In this document: in pieces, positions 34,847-42,601 of the stretch
Position numbering within the stretch: position 1 is the stretch's first letter
How the letters are laid out: every line of letters begins with the position of its first letter
NCBI GenBank assembly: GCA_022840285.1
Contig: JALHIE010000004.1
Location: forward strand, 1 to 62,713
Length of the DNA: 62,713 nucleotides
Source: Porphyromonadaceae bacterium
Lineage (GTDB): Bacteria; Bacteroidota; Bacteroidia; Bacteroidales; Dysgonomonadaceae
Direction: 5' to 3'
Notes under the pieces: model-generated
The model's database searches: none
Seen by the model: only the letters and a program-made list of their open reading frames with translations
What the model was told of the DNA's origin: nothing
Translations under genes and position numbers: made by a program

Positions 34847-34931
34847 CGGAGAGAGAGGGATTCGAACCCCCGGAAGCTCTCACTTCAACGGTTTTCAAGA
34901 CCGCCGCGATCGACCACTCTGCCATCTCTCC
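34847..34931 (-). tRNA. tRNA-Ser (anticodon TGA)
   Basis: The 85-nt sequence folds as a class II tRNA: acceptor strands GGAGAGA and TCTCTCC pair, discriminator G, anticodon loop with TGA in GTCTTGAAAAC, a long variable arm and a GGTTCGAATCC T-arm. CCA is not encoded. A -7 box lies 26 nt upstream. Its 3' end faces the ICE integrase, so it is the likely integration target. Confidence 0.95.
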
Positions 34932-34956
34932 TTGCCTTTTGTTCAAAAAGCGAGTG

Positions 34957-34964
34957 CAAAGGTA
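34957..34964 (-). promoter_or_regulatory. -7 box of tRNA-Ser
   Basis: On the minus strand TACCTTTG matches TAnnTTTG at the expected distance from the tRNA 5' end. Confidence 0.65.
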
Positions 34965-35048
34965 TAATTATTTTCGAAAACAAAAAAGTTAGATCTAAAT
35001 TAATTTCACAGAACGGCAGTCTCACGTATAAAAAAAGAAAATAAACAC

Positions 35049-35056
35049 TATCTTTG
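35049..35056 (+). promoter_or_regulatory. -7 box of the DEAD-box helicase gene
   Basis: TATCTTTG matches TAnnTTTG, 21 nt before the ATG at 35078. Confidence 0.6.
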
Positions 35057-35077
35057 CTGAAATTTTAGAAAATAGAA

Positions 35078-36385
35078 ATGTTATTTACCGAACTTCCACT
35101 GTGCGATGCCCTACTAGATGGGTTACAGGCAATGAACTTCAAAGAGACCACACCTGTTCAGGAGCAAGCTATACCCGTTATTCTCCGGAAAAAAGATGTT
35201 ATCGCCTGTGCACAGACAGGAACAGGTAAAACCGCCGCTTTTCTGCTTCCTCTGCTTAACAATCTGCAGACCGAGCCGCACGAAAGTCAAAAGGTGAATG
35301 CCATCATCATGGCTCCCACCCGGGAGTTGGCGCAACAGATCGACCAACAGATGGAAGGGTTTTCTTACTTTACACCGTTTTCATCGGTAGCCGTTTACGG
35401 CGGTAACGACGGTGATGCCTGGGAGGTACAGAAAAGAGGGTTGCTCAGTGGCGCCGATGTGGTGGTCGCGACTCCGGGCAGGCTGCTGTCGCACATCAAC
35501 CTGTATAATATTGACTTTTCAGGAGTGAAGTATTTCATTCTGGATGAGGCTGACCGCATGCTCGATATGGGTTTTTACGACGACATCATGAAAATTGAAA
35601 AAATGCTGCCGAAAGATCGTCAGACGATCATGTTTTCGGCAACCATGCCACCGAAAATCCAACAATTGGCGAAGACCATTTTACACCATCCCGAAGAGAT
35701 TACTATCGCTGTATCACGTCCTCCCGAAACCATTTTGCAAACAGCCTATATCTGTTACGAACCGCAGAAAATCGAAATAGTCAAACAGCTCTTTTCCGAC
35801 AAGAAACCCAACAAGGTAATCCTATTTTCAGGAAAAAAACAGAAAGTTAAGGAGATTGCCAAAACGCTTCGTAAAATGGGATTGTCGGCTGACGCCATGC
35901 ATTCCGATCTGGAACAATCGGAACGCAACTCGGTCATGCACGAATTCCGCAACGAAAGGGTTGATATTCTGGTAGCCACTGATATCGTCTCGCGGGGTAT
36001 CGATATCGATGACATATCGCTTATCATAAACTTTGATGTGCCCTACGATGCCGAAGATTATGTTCACCGTATCGGTCGTACGGCACGCGCAGGCGATTCG
36101 GGCATGGCCATAACATTTGTCTCGCCCGACGAACAATCGCGCTTTTCAAGGATCGAGAAGTTTTTGCAGAAAAACATCTACAAAATACCTGTTCCCCCGG
36201 AATTGGGAGACGTTCCCGAATACAATCCCGGAAAACAACGCAAAGAAAGCAGAAATCGTTCCGATAAACCCTTGAAAAGTTCAGGAAAAAAACTGGCTCA
36301 ACAAACACGAGGGAAAAAAGGGCAAAAAACCGCCCCAAAGAAACCGCAAAACCGGTCCGACAAAAAAGATCAAACCGGTTCATGA
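35078..36385 (+). CDS. DEAD-box ATP-dependent RNA helicase (RhlE-like)
   Basis: The 435-residue protein has the complete DEAD-box core: Q motif with TTPVQEQAIP, motif I AQTGTGKT (about 45-52), PTREL, motif II LDEADRM (about 153-159), SAT, and HRIGRTARAG (about 328-337). The C-terminal 60 residues are a lysine/arginine-rich tail that would bind RNA. It is likely to act in ribosome assembly or RNA turnover, as RhlE-type proteins do. It is a single gene with its own promoter box, converging on the oxidoreductase operon with a 10-nt gap. Confidence 0.93.
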   Translation: MLFTELPLCDALLDGLQAMNFKETTPVQEQAIPVILRKKDVIACAQTGTGKTAAFLLPLLNNLQTEPHESQKVNAIIMAPTRELAQQIDQQMEGFSYFTPFSSVAVYGGNDGDAWEVQKRGLLSGADVVVATPGRLLSHINLYNIDFSGVKYFILDEADRMLDMGFYDDIMKIEKMLPKDRQTIMFSATMPPKIQQLAKTILHHPEEITIAVSRPPETILQTAYICYEPQKIEIVKQLFSDKKPNKVILFSGKKQKVKEIAKTLRKMGLSADAMHSDLEQSERNSVMHEFRNERVDILVATDIVSRGIDIDDISLIINFDVPYDAEDYVHRIGRTARAGDSGMAITFVSPDEQSRFSRIEKFLQKNIYKIPVPPELGDVPEYNPGKQRKESRNRSDKPLKSSGKKLAQQTRGKKGQKTAPKKPQNRSDKKDQTGS

Positions 36386-36395
36386 CTTTCTACCG

Positions 36396-36965
36396 TCACC
36401 CACAAGTTGCTTCCTGCTCCATCTCAATAATATCCATACCTTTCAGAATGGCTTCTTCATTCATGGGCAGAAGCTTGTGATGACGTTCGGGCAGTGTTTT
36501 CTTTAATCCTTCCATAACGTTTTCCAACTGAACCATAGGTGATATTTTAAGTAACCCACCCAGTACAATCATATTAAACACCTTTGTGTTGTTCATTTTC
36601 ATGGACTCGTCCATAGCCTTAATTCTGTATACATTGATGTCTTTACGCCTGGCTTTGTGGTGAATTCCGTAATCGTCGTATATAAGTGCTCCACCCGGCT
36701 TTACTTTCTCTTCAAACTTATCCAGCGAAGGTTGATTCAATACGATGGCCACATCGTACTGGTTAACCACCGGTGAACTGATGGGTTTGTCGCTGATAAT
36801 AACGGTAACGTTGGCCGTTCCGCCACGTTGCTCGGGTCCGTAAGCCGGAAACCAGGATACCTCTTTGTCTTCCATAATACCGGAAAAGGCAAGAATTTTA
36901 CCCATCGATAAAACTCCCTGACCGCCAAATCCCGAAATAACGATTTCTTGTAACATATTTTTCAA
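36396..36965 (-). CDS. 2-oxoacid:ferredoxin oxidoreductase, gamma subunit
   Basis: The 189-residue protein matches the gamma domain of 2-oxoacid:acceptor oxidoreductases, starting EIVISGFGGQGVLSMGKIL and continuing SWFPAYGPEQRGGTANVTV. This subunit contacts the TPP-binding subunit and helps CoA use. It is the last gene of the operon ferredoxin-alpha-small ORF-beta-gamma and follows the beta gene after 1 nt. The enzyme converts 2-oxoacids (2-oxoglutarate or branched-chain ones) to acyl-CoA with ferredoxin; the substrate cannot be decided from sequence alone, so kor and vor names are both possible. Confidence 0.9.
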   Translation of the reverse strand: MKNMLQEIVISGFGGQGVLSMGKILAFSGIMEDKEVSWFPAYGPEQRGGTANVTVIISDKPISSPVVNQYDVAIVLNQPSLDKFEEKVKPGGALIYDDYGIHHKARRKDINVYRIKAMDESMKMNNTKVFNMIVLGGLLKISPMVQLENVMEGLKKTLPERHHKLLPMNEEAILKGMDIIEMEQEATCG

Positions 36966-36966
36966 G

Positions 36967-37728
36967 TTAAATATTCTTTAAATCTCCTATCGGGAATACA
37001 GGAAACATATTTTCAGCCATCCAGTCGTTGGCGTCAGCAGGTGTCATTTTCCATCCGGAGCTACAGGTGGATACAACCTCAACGATAGAGGTACCTTTGC
37101 CGGCCATGGCGTTTTCGAACGCCAGTTTTATCATTCGCTTGGCTTTCTTGACCGCTGCTGCGGTATGAACGCTTACGCGAGTTGCCAGACAGACACCGTC
37201 GAGCAGTACCAACAAATCCAATATCTTTAACGGCCCACCCATGGTTTGTACATCACGTCCATCCGGGCTGGTGGAGGTTACCATCTTGCTGAGTGTAGTT
37301 GGTGCCATTTGTCCACCCGTCATCCCGTAAATTCCGTTGTTGATGAAAACGATAGCGATATTTTCCCCACGATTGGCTGCGTGGATGGTTTCCGCAGTTC
37401 CGATGGCAGCCAGGTCACCGTCTCCCTGATAGGTAAACACCATCTTGTCTGGATTCAGCCGCTTTGTCGCAGTCGCTAAAGCGGGTGCTCGCCCGTGAGC
37501 AGCCTCCTGCCAGTCGATATCCAGGTACTTGTATGCGAAAACCGCACATCCTACCGGTGCAATTCCGATGGTTTTTTCCTGCAAGTCAAGCTCCTTGATC
37601 ACTTCGGCAATGATTTTGTGGACGACACCGTGTGAACAGCCGGGGCAATAGTGCATGTGGTTATCGTTCATAATCTCCGGTTTAGCGTAAACCAAGTTTT
37701 CGGGACTAACTATACTGTTTATATCCAT
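36967..37728 (-). CDS. 2-oxoacid:ferredoxin oxidoreductase, beta (TPP-binding) subunit
   Basis: The ATG at 37728 (MDINSIVSPENLVYAKPE) gives 253 residues; the 14 in-frame codons upstream belong to the neighbouring small gene region. TPP-binding signatures are present: YCPGCSHGVVHK with the cysteine typical of the beta subunit, GDGDLAAIGTAE (GDG), and a following NNGIYGMTGGQ (NN). It binds thiamine diphosphate and iron-sulphur in the oxidoreductase. It lies between the small membrane ORF and the gamma gene. Confidence 0.92.
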   Translation of the reverse strand: MDINSIVSPENLVYAKPEIMNDNHMHYCPGCSHGVVHKIIAEVIKELDLQEKTIGIAPVGCAVFAYKYLDIDWQEAAHGRAPALATATKRLNPDKMVFTYQGDGDLAAIGTAETIHAANRGENIAIVFINNGIYGMTGGQMAPTTLSKMVTSTSPDGRDVQTMGGPLKILDLLVLLDGVCLATRVSVHTAAAVKKAKRMIKLAFENAMAGKGTSIVEVVSTCSSGWKMTPADANDWMAENMFPVFPIGDLKNI

Positions 37729-37732
37729 AATT

Positions 37733-37894
37733 CTATCTTTTTGAAAATCTGTATAAAAAATAACAAACAATGGCGCAAGCGCCTGTAATCCAGGTAAGTT
37801 TCAGGTTTTGGTTGGAAACGAAATAGACGACTATTGTTGCTAAAAAGAAAAGCAAGAACAGCATCGAAAACAGTTGTTGTATTTTTGGGCTCAC
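37733..37894 (-). CDS. Small two-helix membrane protein inside the oxidoreductase operon
   Basis: A GTG start at 37894, 12 nt after the alpha subunit stop, opens 53 codons ending 4 nt before the beta subunit ATG. The product has a short polar start (SPKIQQ), two hydrophobic segments (LFSMLFLLFFLATIVVYF and WITGACAIVCYFLY) and ends RFSKR. Its tight fit between two genes of the operon and clear membrane topology support a real gene. It could anchor the soluble enzyme at the membrane, but this is inference. A start at the internal ATG is also possible. Confidence 0.6.
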   Translation of the reverse strand: MSPKIQQLFSMLFLLFFLATIVVYFVSNQNLKLTWITGACAIVCYFLYRFSKR

Positions 37895-37906
37895 GGCTAT
37901 AGGTTT

Positions 37907-38989
37907 TTATTTTACTATTTTTTCCTTTAATGCATATAGCACTCCATCAGGGGTAGGAACAATTCCGCCCAGGCGTCCGTAATGTTGCACGGGTACTTTC
38001 CCGTTTACTGCCAATCGCACATCTTCTACCATTTGTCCGGCGTTAAGCTCCACTGTCAACATACCTTTTACCCTATCAGCATAAGTATTGAGTATGTTGG
38101 ACGGGAAAGGCCACAACGTTATGGGCCGGAGGAGTCCAACCTTTATGCCCTCCTGCCTAGCCATATCTATGGTTTTAAGGCAGATACGGGCTGCCGAACC
38201 GAAAGCTACCAGTAAATAGTCGGCGTCTTCACACGCAATCTCTTGATAACGTACCTCTTCCTGTTCAATTATCCTGTATTTTGCCTGAAAACGCTCGTTG
38301 TTTTTTTCCATAAGGGCTGCGTCCAGCTCCAGCGATGTAATGATATTGGGACCTCTTTCTTTTGTTTTTCCAAGGGTTGCCCACGGGCATTGTTCTCGAA
38401 TTTCCTGCTCGGTTCTCCGACGCTGATAATCAGGAAGTTTCACTTTCTCCATCATTTGTCCGATGACACCGTCAGTCAGTATCATCGCCGGGTTGCGGTA
38501 TTTGAAAGCTAAATCGAAACCCAACGATACAAAGTCAGCCATCTCCTGAACGGAATTGGGTGCCAGCGTGATCAGCCTGTAATCACCGTGTCCTCCCCCT
38601 TTTACGGTTTGAAAATAATCGGACTGCGAAGGTTGAATGGTGCCCAACCCCGGTCCTCCTCGCTGCACATTCACAATAAGACAGGGCAATTCTGCGCCCG
38701 CAAGATAGGAGATTCCTTCCTGCTTGAGGCTGATTCCCGGACTGGATGAAGAGGTCATGGAATATTTTCCGCAAGCAGCACCGCCATACACCATGTTAAT
38801 GGCTGCCACTTCGCTCTCTGCCTGAAGAACCACCATACCTGTTGTTTTCCATGGAGCGGCCTCCATAAGTGTTTCTATAATTTCGGATTGTGGAGTAATG
38901 GGATATCCGAAGTATCCATCTACGCCGTAGCGGATTGCTGCGTGAGCGACAGCTTCGTTCCCTTTCATTAATGTTACATCTTCTGTCAT
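37907..38989 (-). CDS. 2-oxoacid:ferredoxin oxidoreductase, alpha subunit (VorB/KorA-type)
   Basis: The 360-residue protein begins MTEDVTLMKGNEAVAHAAIR, followed by GYPITPQSEI (pyrimidine-binding domain), SSSSPGISLKQEGISYLAGA and NVQRGGPGLGT. The order is that of stand-alone alpha subunits named VorB (3-methyl-2-oxobutanoate) or KorA (2-oxoglutarate). It forms the catalytic centre with the beta subunit. The ferredoxin-like gene is 61 nt upstream. sucCD further on, for succinyl-CoA, make a 2-oxoglutarate role attractive in this anaerobic-type branch of the TCA cycle, but that is inference. Confidence 0.92.
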   Translation of the reverse strand: MTEDVTLMKGNEAVAHAAIRYGVDGYFGYPITPQSEIIETLMEAAPWKTTGMVVLQAESEVAAINMVYGGAACGKYSMTSSSSPGISLKQEGISYLAGAELPCLIVNVQRGGPGLGTIQPSQSDYFQTVKGGGHGDYRLITLAPNSVQEMADFVSLGFDLAFKYRNPAMILTDGVIGQMMEKVKLPDYQRRRTEQEIREQCPWATLGKTKERGPNIITSLELDAALMEKNNERFQAKYRIIEQEEVRYQEIACEDADYLLVAFGSAARICLKTIDMARQEGIKVGLLRPITLWPFPSNILNTYADRVKGMLTVELNAGQMVEDVRLAVNGKVPVQHYGRLGGIVPTPDGVLYALKEKIVK

Positions 38990-39050
38990 GATTCAATTTC
39001 AGTTTTTTGATCTTCTAATGAGTATGAGACTTAAGAAACAAAACGTTTAC

Positions 39051-39284
39051 TTACTTATCCAGCCGCTTCCGATAAACGGTCAAACAACCTTCAGGACAAA
39101 CGGTTCCGCAGTTAAAGCAACCGATGCACTCTTCCGGGTTTCTCATGTAAACGTAATGATAACCGCGATCATTCACTTCTCGCGGTTGCAATTCCAGCAC
39201 GTCCGTAGGACACGACACAACGCAAAGATTGCAACCCTTGCAACGTTGCGTATTAACAACTACATAACCTTGTACTTTTGCCAT
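39051..39284 (-). CDS. 4Fe-4S ferredoxin-type subunit of the 2-oxoacid oxidoreductase
   Basis: The 77-residue protein has two 4Fe-4S cluster motifs: CKGCNLCVVSCP (about residues 16-27) and CIGCFNCGTVCP (about 53-64). Size and first position in the operon match the delta subunit of KorABCD/VorABCD enzymes, which carries electrons to ferredoxin. A -7 box lies 32 nt upstream, so the operon probably starts here. Confidence 0.93.
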   Translation of the reverse strand: MAKVQGYVVVNTQRCKGCNLCVVSCPTDVLELQPREVNDRGYHYVYMRNPEECIGCFNCGTVCPEGCLTVYRKRLDK

Positions 39285-39315
39285 TTTATTTATTTGTGGT
39301 TTTTGTTGGTTTTTG

Positions 39316-39323
39316 CAAAATTA
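39316..39323 (-). promoter_or_regulatory. -7 box of the oxidoreductase operon
   Basis: On the minus strand TAATTTTG matches TAnnTTTG, 32 nt before the ferredoxin-type subunit start. Confidence 0.6.
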
Positions 39324-39488
39324 CTTTTCTGTGTTAAAATTCAACCTTAAGTATTTTAATACAACCCTGATAAAGAGTCGGATTATCATTAAAATCCATT
39401 TCTCTGCAACAAAAAAGTATGAATGTTTTTAAAAAACAAGAACCGAACCAACATAAAAAAATCGAAATATAACTTAGACACCTTTTTT

Positions 39489-40010
39489 TCACCAAAAGAA
39501 TGCGTCGTTCACCATCCATTTGCCCTGAACTTTCATCACTTGTTCAATGACATCACGGGCAACACCTTCCCCGCCCCTAACAGGCGAGACGTAAATGGAA
39601 ATATCTTTAATTTCTGGACAGGCATCAGCGGGAGCCACCGGCAATCCTACTTTTTTCATCACCAAATAATCGATAATGTCGTCGCCCACATAAACGATCT
39701 CTTCCGGTGTAAAGCCCGTTTTATCCAAATACTCCTTCAACTGTTCAGTTTTATCGTACGATTTCAGGTAGATGTGCTTTACGCCAAGTGACTCCAGGCG
39801 ATGACGAACAATCTCCGAACGTCCTCCGGTTATCACCGCCACATCCAGTCCCGAACGTATCGCGTGATGAATGGCATAACCATCCCTCACGTTAGTTGAT
39901 CGCATCGGCTGACCGTCTTCGGCAAGCGTTACGGTTTGGCAGGACAAAACTCCGTCCACATCGAAGATAAACGACTTTATTTTGGTAAGATCGTAATTGA
40001 TGGTGCTCAT
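39489..40010 (-). CDS. kdsC: KdsC-type HAD phosphatase (KDO 8-phosphate phosphatase)
   Basis: The 173-residue protein is a C0-type HAD phosphatase without cap. Motif I FDVDGVLS (about 15-22) has the nucleophile and acid aspartates, motif II is VITGGRS (about 59-65), the lysine lies in KSYDK, and motif III is VYVGDDIID (about 104-112). It matches KdsC, which makes KDO for lipid A. It is 25 nt downstream of a nitroreductase gene on the same strand and probably shares its transcript. Length is as expected for KdsC. Confidence 0.87.
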   Translation of the reverse strand: MSTINYDLTKIKSFIFDVDGVLSCQTVTLAEDGQPMRSTNVRDGYAIHHAIRSGLDVAVITGGRSEIVRHRLESLGVKHIYLKSYDKTEQLKEYLDKTGFTPEEIVYVGDDIIDYLVMKKVGLPVAPADACPEIKDISIYVSPVRGGEGVARDVIEQVMKVQGKWMVNDAFFW

Positions 40011-40035
40011 GCAAATCTATAGATTGTATACATAC

Positions 40036-40569
40036 TTAACATTTGTATTTTCCCAGGTGAACTTTTTCCCACAACAATTGATCGACGTTATTGGGAGAGC
40101 GGGATTTTTCTTTATTTCCGAAAGAGATGACACAGAGCACTTCCAGCGGCATCGGAACACCGAGTATCTCGTTGATGTATTCTCCGGAAGTGATCGTTTC
40201 AGAAAATTCACGGTTTCTGACCTGAACCCAGCAACTGCCAATTTCAAGCTCTTCGGCCTGTAACTGCATATTGATTGCAGCAATGGAGGCATCTTCAATC
40301 CAGGCATCGGTTTCAAGCGGATTTCCGAGAACCACAATCGCCAGTGCCGCATCCGCAATAAAAGCAGCGCTCCGGTCCTTGCACCTGGAAAGTTTTGCAA
40401 GCATCTCCCGGTCTTCCACGACCACAAACTCCCAGGAATGTTTGTTTTTGGAGGTGGGCGAAAGCAACGCTGCTTCCAGGATAAGCTGAACAGCTTCTCC
40501 CGCCAAGGGTCCATCCGCATAGTTCCGGTAACTTCTCCGATTGATCAGAAGTGTGTTAAAGTCTTGCAT
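40036..40569 (-). CDS. Nitroreductase family protein
   Basis: The ATG at 40569 (MQDFNTLLINRRSYRNYAD) gives 177 residues, chosen because the -7 box at 40592-40599 lies just upstream and would exclude the longer frame. FMN-binding features of the nitroreductase fold are seen: RRSYRNY at the start, SPTSKNKHSWEFVVV, and GSCWVQVRNR. It would reduce quinone, nitro or flavin-type substrates with NAD(P)H; the true substrate is unknown. The downstream neighbour is kdsC. Confidence 0.9.
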   Translation of the reverse strand: MQDFNTLLINRRSYRNYADGPLAGEAVQLILEAALLSPTSKNKHSWEFVVVEDREMLAKLSRCKDRSAAFIADAALAIVVLGNPLETDAWIEDASIAAINMQLQAEELEIGSCWVQVRNREFSETITSGEYINEILGVPMPLEVLCVISFGNKEKSRSPNNVDQLLWEKVHLGKYKC

Positions 40570-40591
40570 AGTTCCTTTTTCTTTCGACGCA

Positions 40592-40599
40592 CAAAAATA
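40592..40599 (-). promoter_or_regulatory. -7 box of the nitroreductase-kdsC transcript
   Basis: On the minus strand TATTTTTG matches TAnnTTTG, 23 nt before the nitroreductase ATG. Confidence 0.6.
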
Positions 40600-40719
40600 G
40601 CCATAAAAATTAAGACAACACAGCCGCAAACCGGAAAAATGTTCCGGTTATAAAAAAAGCAAGAAAGCTTCTGAAATCAGATACGGCAAAAATTAGAATC
40701 AATCTAAATAAAAAATTCT

Positions 40720-40727
40720 TATCTTTG
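40720..40727 (+). promoter_or_regulatory. -7 box of the hemerythrin-luxR operon
   Basis: TATCTTTG matches TAnnTTTG, 19 nt before the ATG at 40746, and rules out the TTG start at 40725. Confidence 0.6.
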
Positions 40728-40745
40728 CATCCAAAACTACTTTCC

Positions 40746-41447
40746 ATGTATCACGTTTGCCGAACATACATTAAACCCGGGATGCGGTTGTTTGACTTGA
40801 TCGAAGAAAATCCATCGCTGCTGTTGGTGATGCAGCATTTCGATTTTGATTTCAGGGTAGGTGACCTCACCGTCAGCCAATTGTGTAAAGAAAAGGGGAT
40901 CAATGAGAACCTGTTCATATCGATTGCCAACCTGTACAACGGATTTAAACCCAAAGAGAATCCCATCGATTCCGTCGACGATGTGAAGCAGATTGTACGC
41001 TTTTTGAAAAACAGCCACGACTATTACCGCAACGATAAATATCCGCAAATAAACACGTACATCAAGCAGCTACAGGAAAACCATCCCGAAAAGGAATTAA
41101 AGTTGTTGGAGCGATTTTTTAACGAATACTTTGCTGAGGTTATCGACCACCTGGATTACGAGGACAACGTGGCTTTCCCGTATTTCATAGAGTTTTTGGG
41201 CAACAGGGATAATCCGAAGAGCAACGCATACTCGGCTCAGGAATACAGCGAACACCATACCGACATAGAGCTGAAAATAAAAGACATAAAAAACTTATTA
41301 CTGAAGTATGTATCCATTAATGACGACCTCAATTTGCGTCGCAAACTGCTTTTTTCTTTATGTGAACTGGAATATGACCTCTATATTCATTCGCTGATTG
41401 AAGAAACCATTCTCATCCCTTTCGGATATAACATGGAGAAAGCATGA
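40746..41447 (+). CDS. Hemerythrin-domain protein, ScdA/YtfE-like
   Basis: The 233-residue protein has an N-terminal part (about 10-65, MRLFDLIEENPSLLLVMQHF) resembling the ScdA_N domain but without its cysteines, and a C-terminal hemerythrin-like four-helix bundle. Di-iron ligands can be seen: NSHDYY, IDHLDYED (HxxxE), SEHHTDIE and YIHSLIEE (HxxxE). Proteins of this type repair iron-sulphur clusters damaged by nitric oxide or oxygen. The regulator gene downstream overlaps by 4 nt (ATGA), so the pair may be a sensor and a regulator, which is inference. Confidence 0.85.
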   Translation: MYHVCRTYIKPGMRLFDLIEENPSLLLVMQHFDFDFRVGDLTVSQLCKEKGINENLFISIANLYNGFKPKENPIDSVDDVKQIVRFLKNSHDYYRNDKYPQINTYIKQLQENHPEKELKLLERFFNEYFAEVIDHLDYEDNVAFPYFIEFLGNRDNPKSNAYSAQEYSEHHTDIELKIKDIKNLLLKYVSINDDLNLRRKLLFSLCELEYDLYIHSLIEETILIPFGYNMEKA

Positions 41448-42052
41448 ACAGACAGCGGTTACATATCGCCATCATGGTGCATTCGCAGATTATTTACGAA
41501 GGGTTGCATGCTGTCCTTTCCCGGTCGGATATCGACTGCATAATCTGCAAAGTGGATTCTCTGCAGGATCTGGAAGACATTCTCCTTTCAAGAAAGGTGG
41601 ATCTGTTGATCATCAACCCGCTCTTGCTGGTGAACAGGGAGAAAGACGTAAAAAGGATCCGGAAAAGTCACCCTCACTTCTCCATCGTGGGAATTCATTT
41701 GGGCATCGTTGACAACCATTCGCTGGCGTTGCTCGACTCATCGTTTACCATTTTCGATACGGCGGAACAAGTTTTGTCCAGGTTGCAAAAAACGGGGACC
41801 GGCGGCGAGTTGAAATTTCCGTCAAACGACGACAACCTGACCGAAAGGGAGCTTGATGTACTTACCCAATTGGTTCACGGTTACTCCAACAAGGAGATTG
41901 CCGATTCGCTCAATATCAGTATCCATACGGTAGTTACACACCGGAAAAACATCGCAACCAAAACCGGCATACGGAGTCAGTCTGGATTGACCATTTACGC
42001 TATTACAAAAAAAATTATTCAAATAGAAGATGTGGATCTGCAAAGCCATTGA
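41444..42052 (+). CDS. LuxR-type response regulator-like transcription factor
   Basis: The 202-residue protein has an N-terminal receiver-like domain (about 1-120) in which no clear phosphorylatable aspartate triad is seen (VDLLIINPLLL in place of the usual D), and a C-terminal LuxR helix-turn-helix (about 128-190): LTERELDVLTQLVHGYSNKE, then LNISIHTVVTHRKNI. It is translationally coupled to the hemerythrin gene. It might respond through that partner rather than a histidine kinase, which is inference. Confidence 0.88.
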   Translation: MNRQRLHIAIMVHSQIIYEGLHAVLSRSDIDCIICKVDSLQDLEDILLSRKVDLLIINPLLLVNREKDVKRIRKSHPHFSIVGIHLGIVDNHSLALLDSSFTIFDTAEQVLSRLQKTGTGGELKFPSNDDNLTERELDVLTQLVHGYSNKEIADSLNISIHTVVTHRKNIATKTGIRSQSGLTIYAITKKIIQIEDVDLQSH

Positions 42053-42056
42053 GTCG

Positions 42057-42584
42057 TCACACCAACGCCACAATCGCCACCGTAAGAACAATGCTTAATG
42101 CAATCATCGCTATTCCCCTCCGGCTTTTCCGGCTTCCGAACTTAAACATAAACAACGAGGAAGCCGCTAGAAAACAAAGCATAAATCCGTAAACAAGAGC
42201 GAGTACAGATATCTTATGCGTCCCGGTAATCTTGTGCAAATTCACCAACTTATCAAACGGAGGGATATACACCTTACGCGTTACGACTGATTTTCCGGTA
42301 GCAGCATCGTAAAAACCTTCCTTGAAATAAATTGTTTTCCTTTCTTCCCTTTCCACTTTAAAATTCCGGATACGGAGCTGTTGTCCCACATCATTACCCG
42401 AAAGATTCGTTGCCAGTTGCTTTTCCTCAATTCTCTCCATCTTCAGCAAGTCGGTATTCCGGTAAATAAGCAAAATTCCCGAAAGCGCATAAACAAGGGT
42501 CAATCCGATGGTTAGAAATCCGATATCGCGGTGCAATACCCGCATGATGTGATAAATGTTCTGTTTTTTCTTTTGAGTTTCCAT
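42057..42584 (-). CDS. PepSY-associated membrane protein
   Basis: The 175-residue protein has three membrane helices (about 18-38, 120-144 and 152-174). The start HIMRVLHRDIGFLTIGLTLV matches PepSY-associated TM proteins that are found with siderophore receptors and may act in iron reduction or uptake at the inner membrane. It lies 17 nt downstream of the TonB receptor gene in the same direction, so the two form an operon. Confidence 0.87.
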   Translation of the reverse strand: METQKKKQNIYHIMRVLHRDIGFLTIGLTLVYALSGILLIYRNTDLLKMERIEEKQLATNLSGNDVGQQLRIRNFKVEREERKTIYFKEGFYDAATGKSVVTRKVYIPPFDKLVNLHKITGTHKISVLALVYGFMLCFLAASSLFMFKFGSRKSRRGIAMIALSIVLTVAIVALV

Positions 42585-42601
42585 TTTTTCTACCTTAGCC
42601 G

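Noticed and set aside
34957..34966. Match to a CTnDOT-type core site (GTAnnTTTGC on the minus strand, one mismatch)
   Set aside because: It coincides with the -7 box expected for tRNA-Ser, so the promoter explanation is enough.
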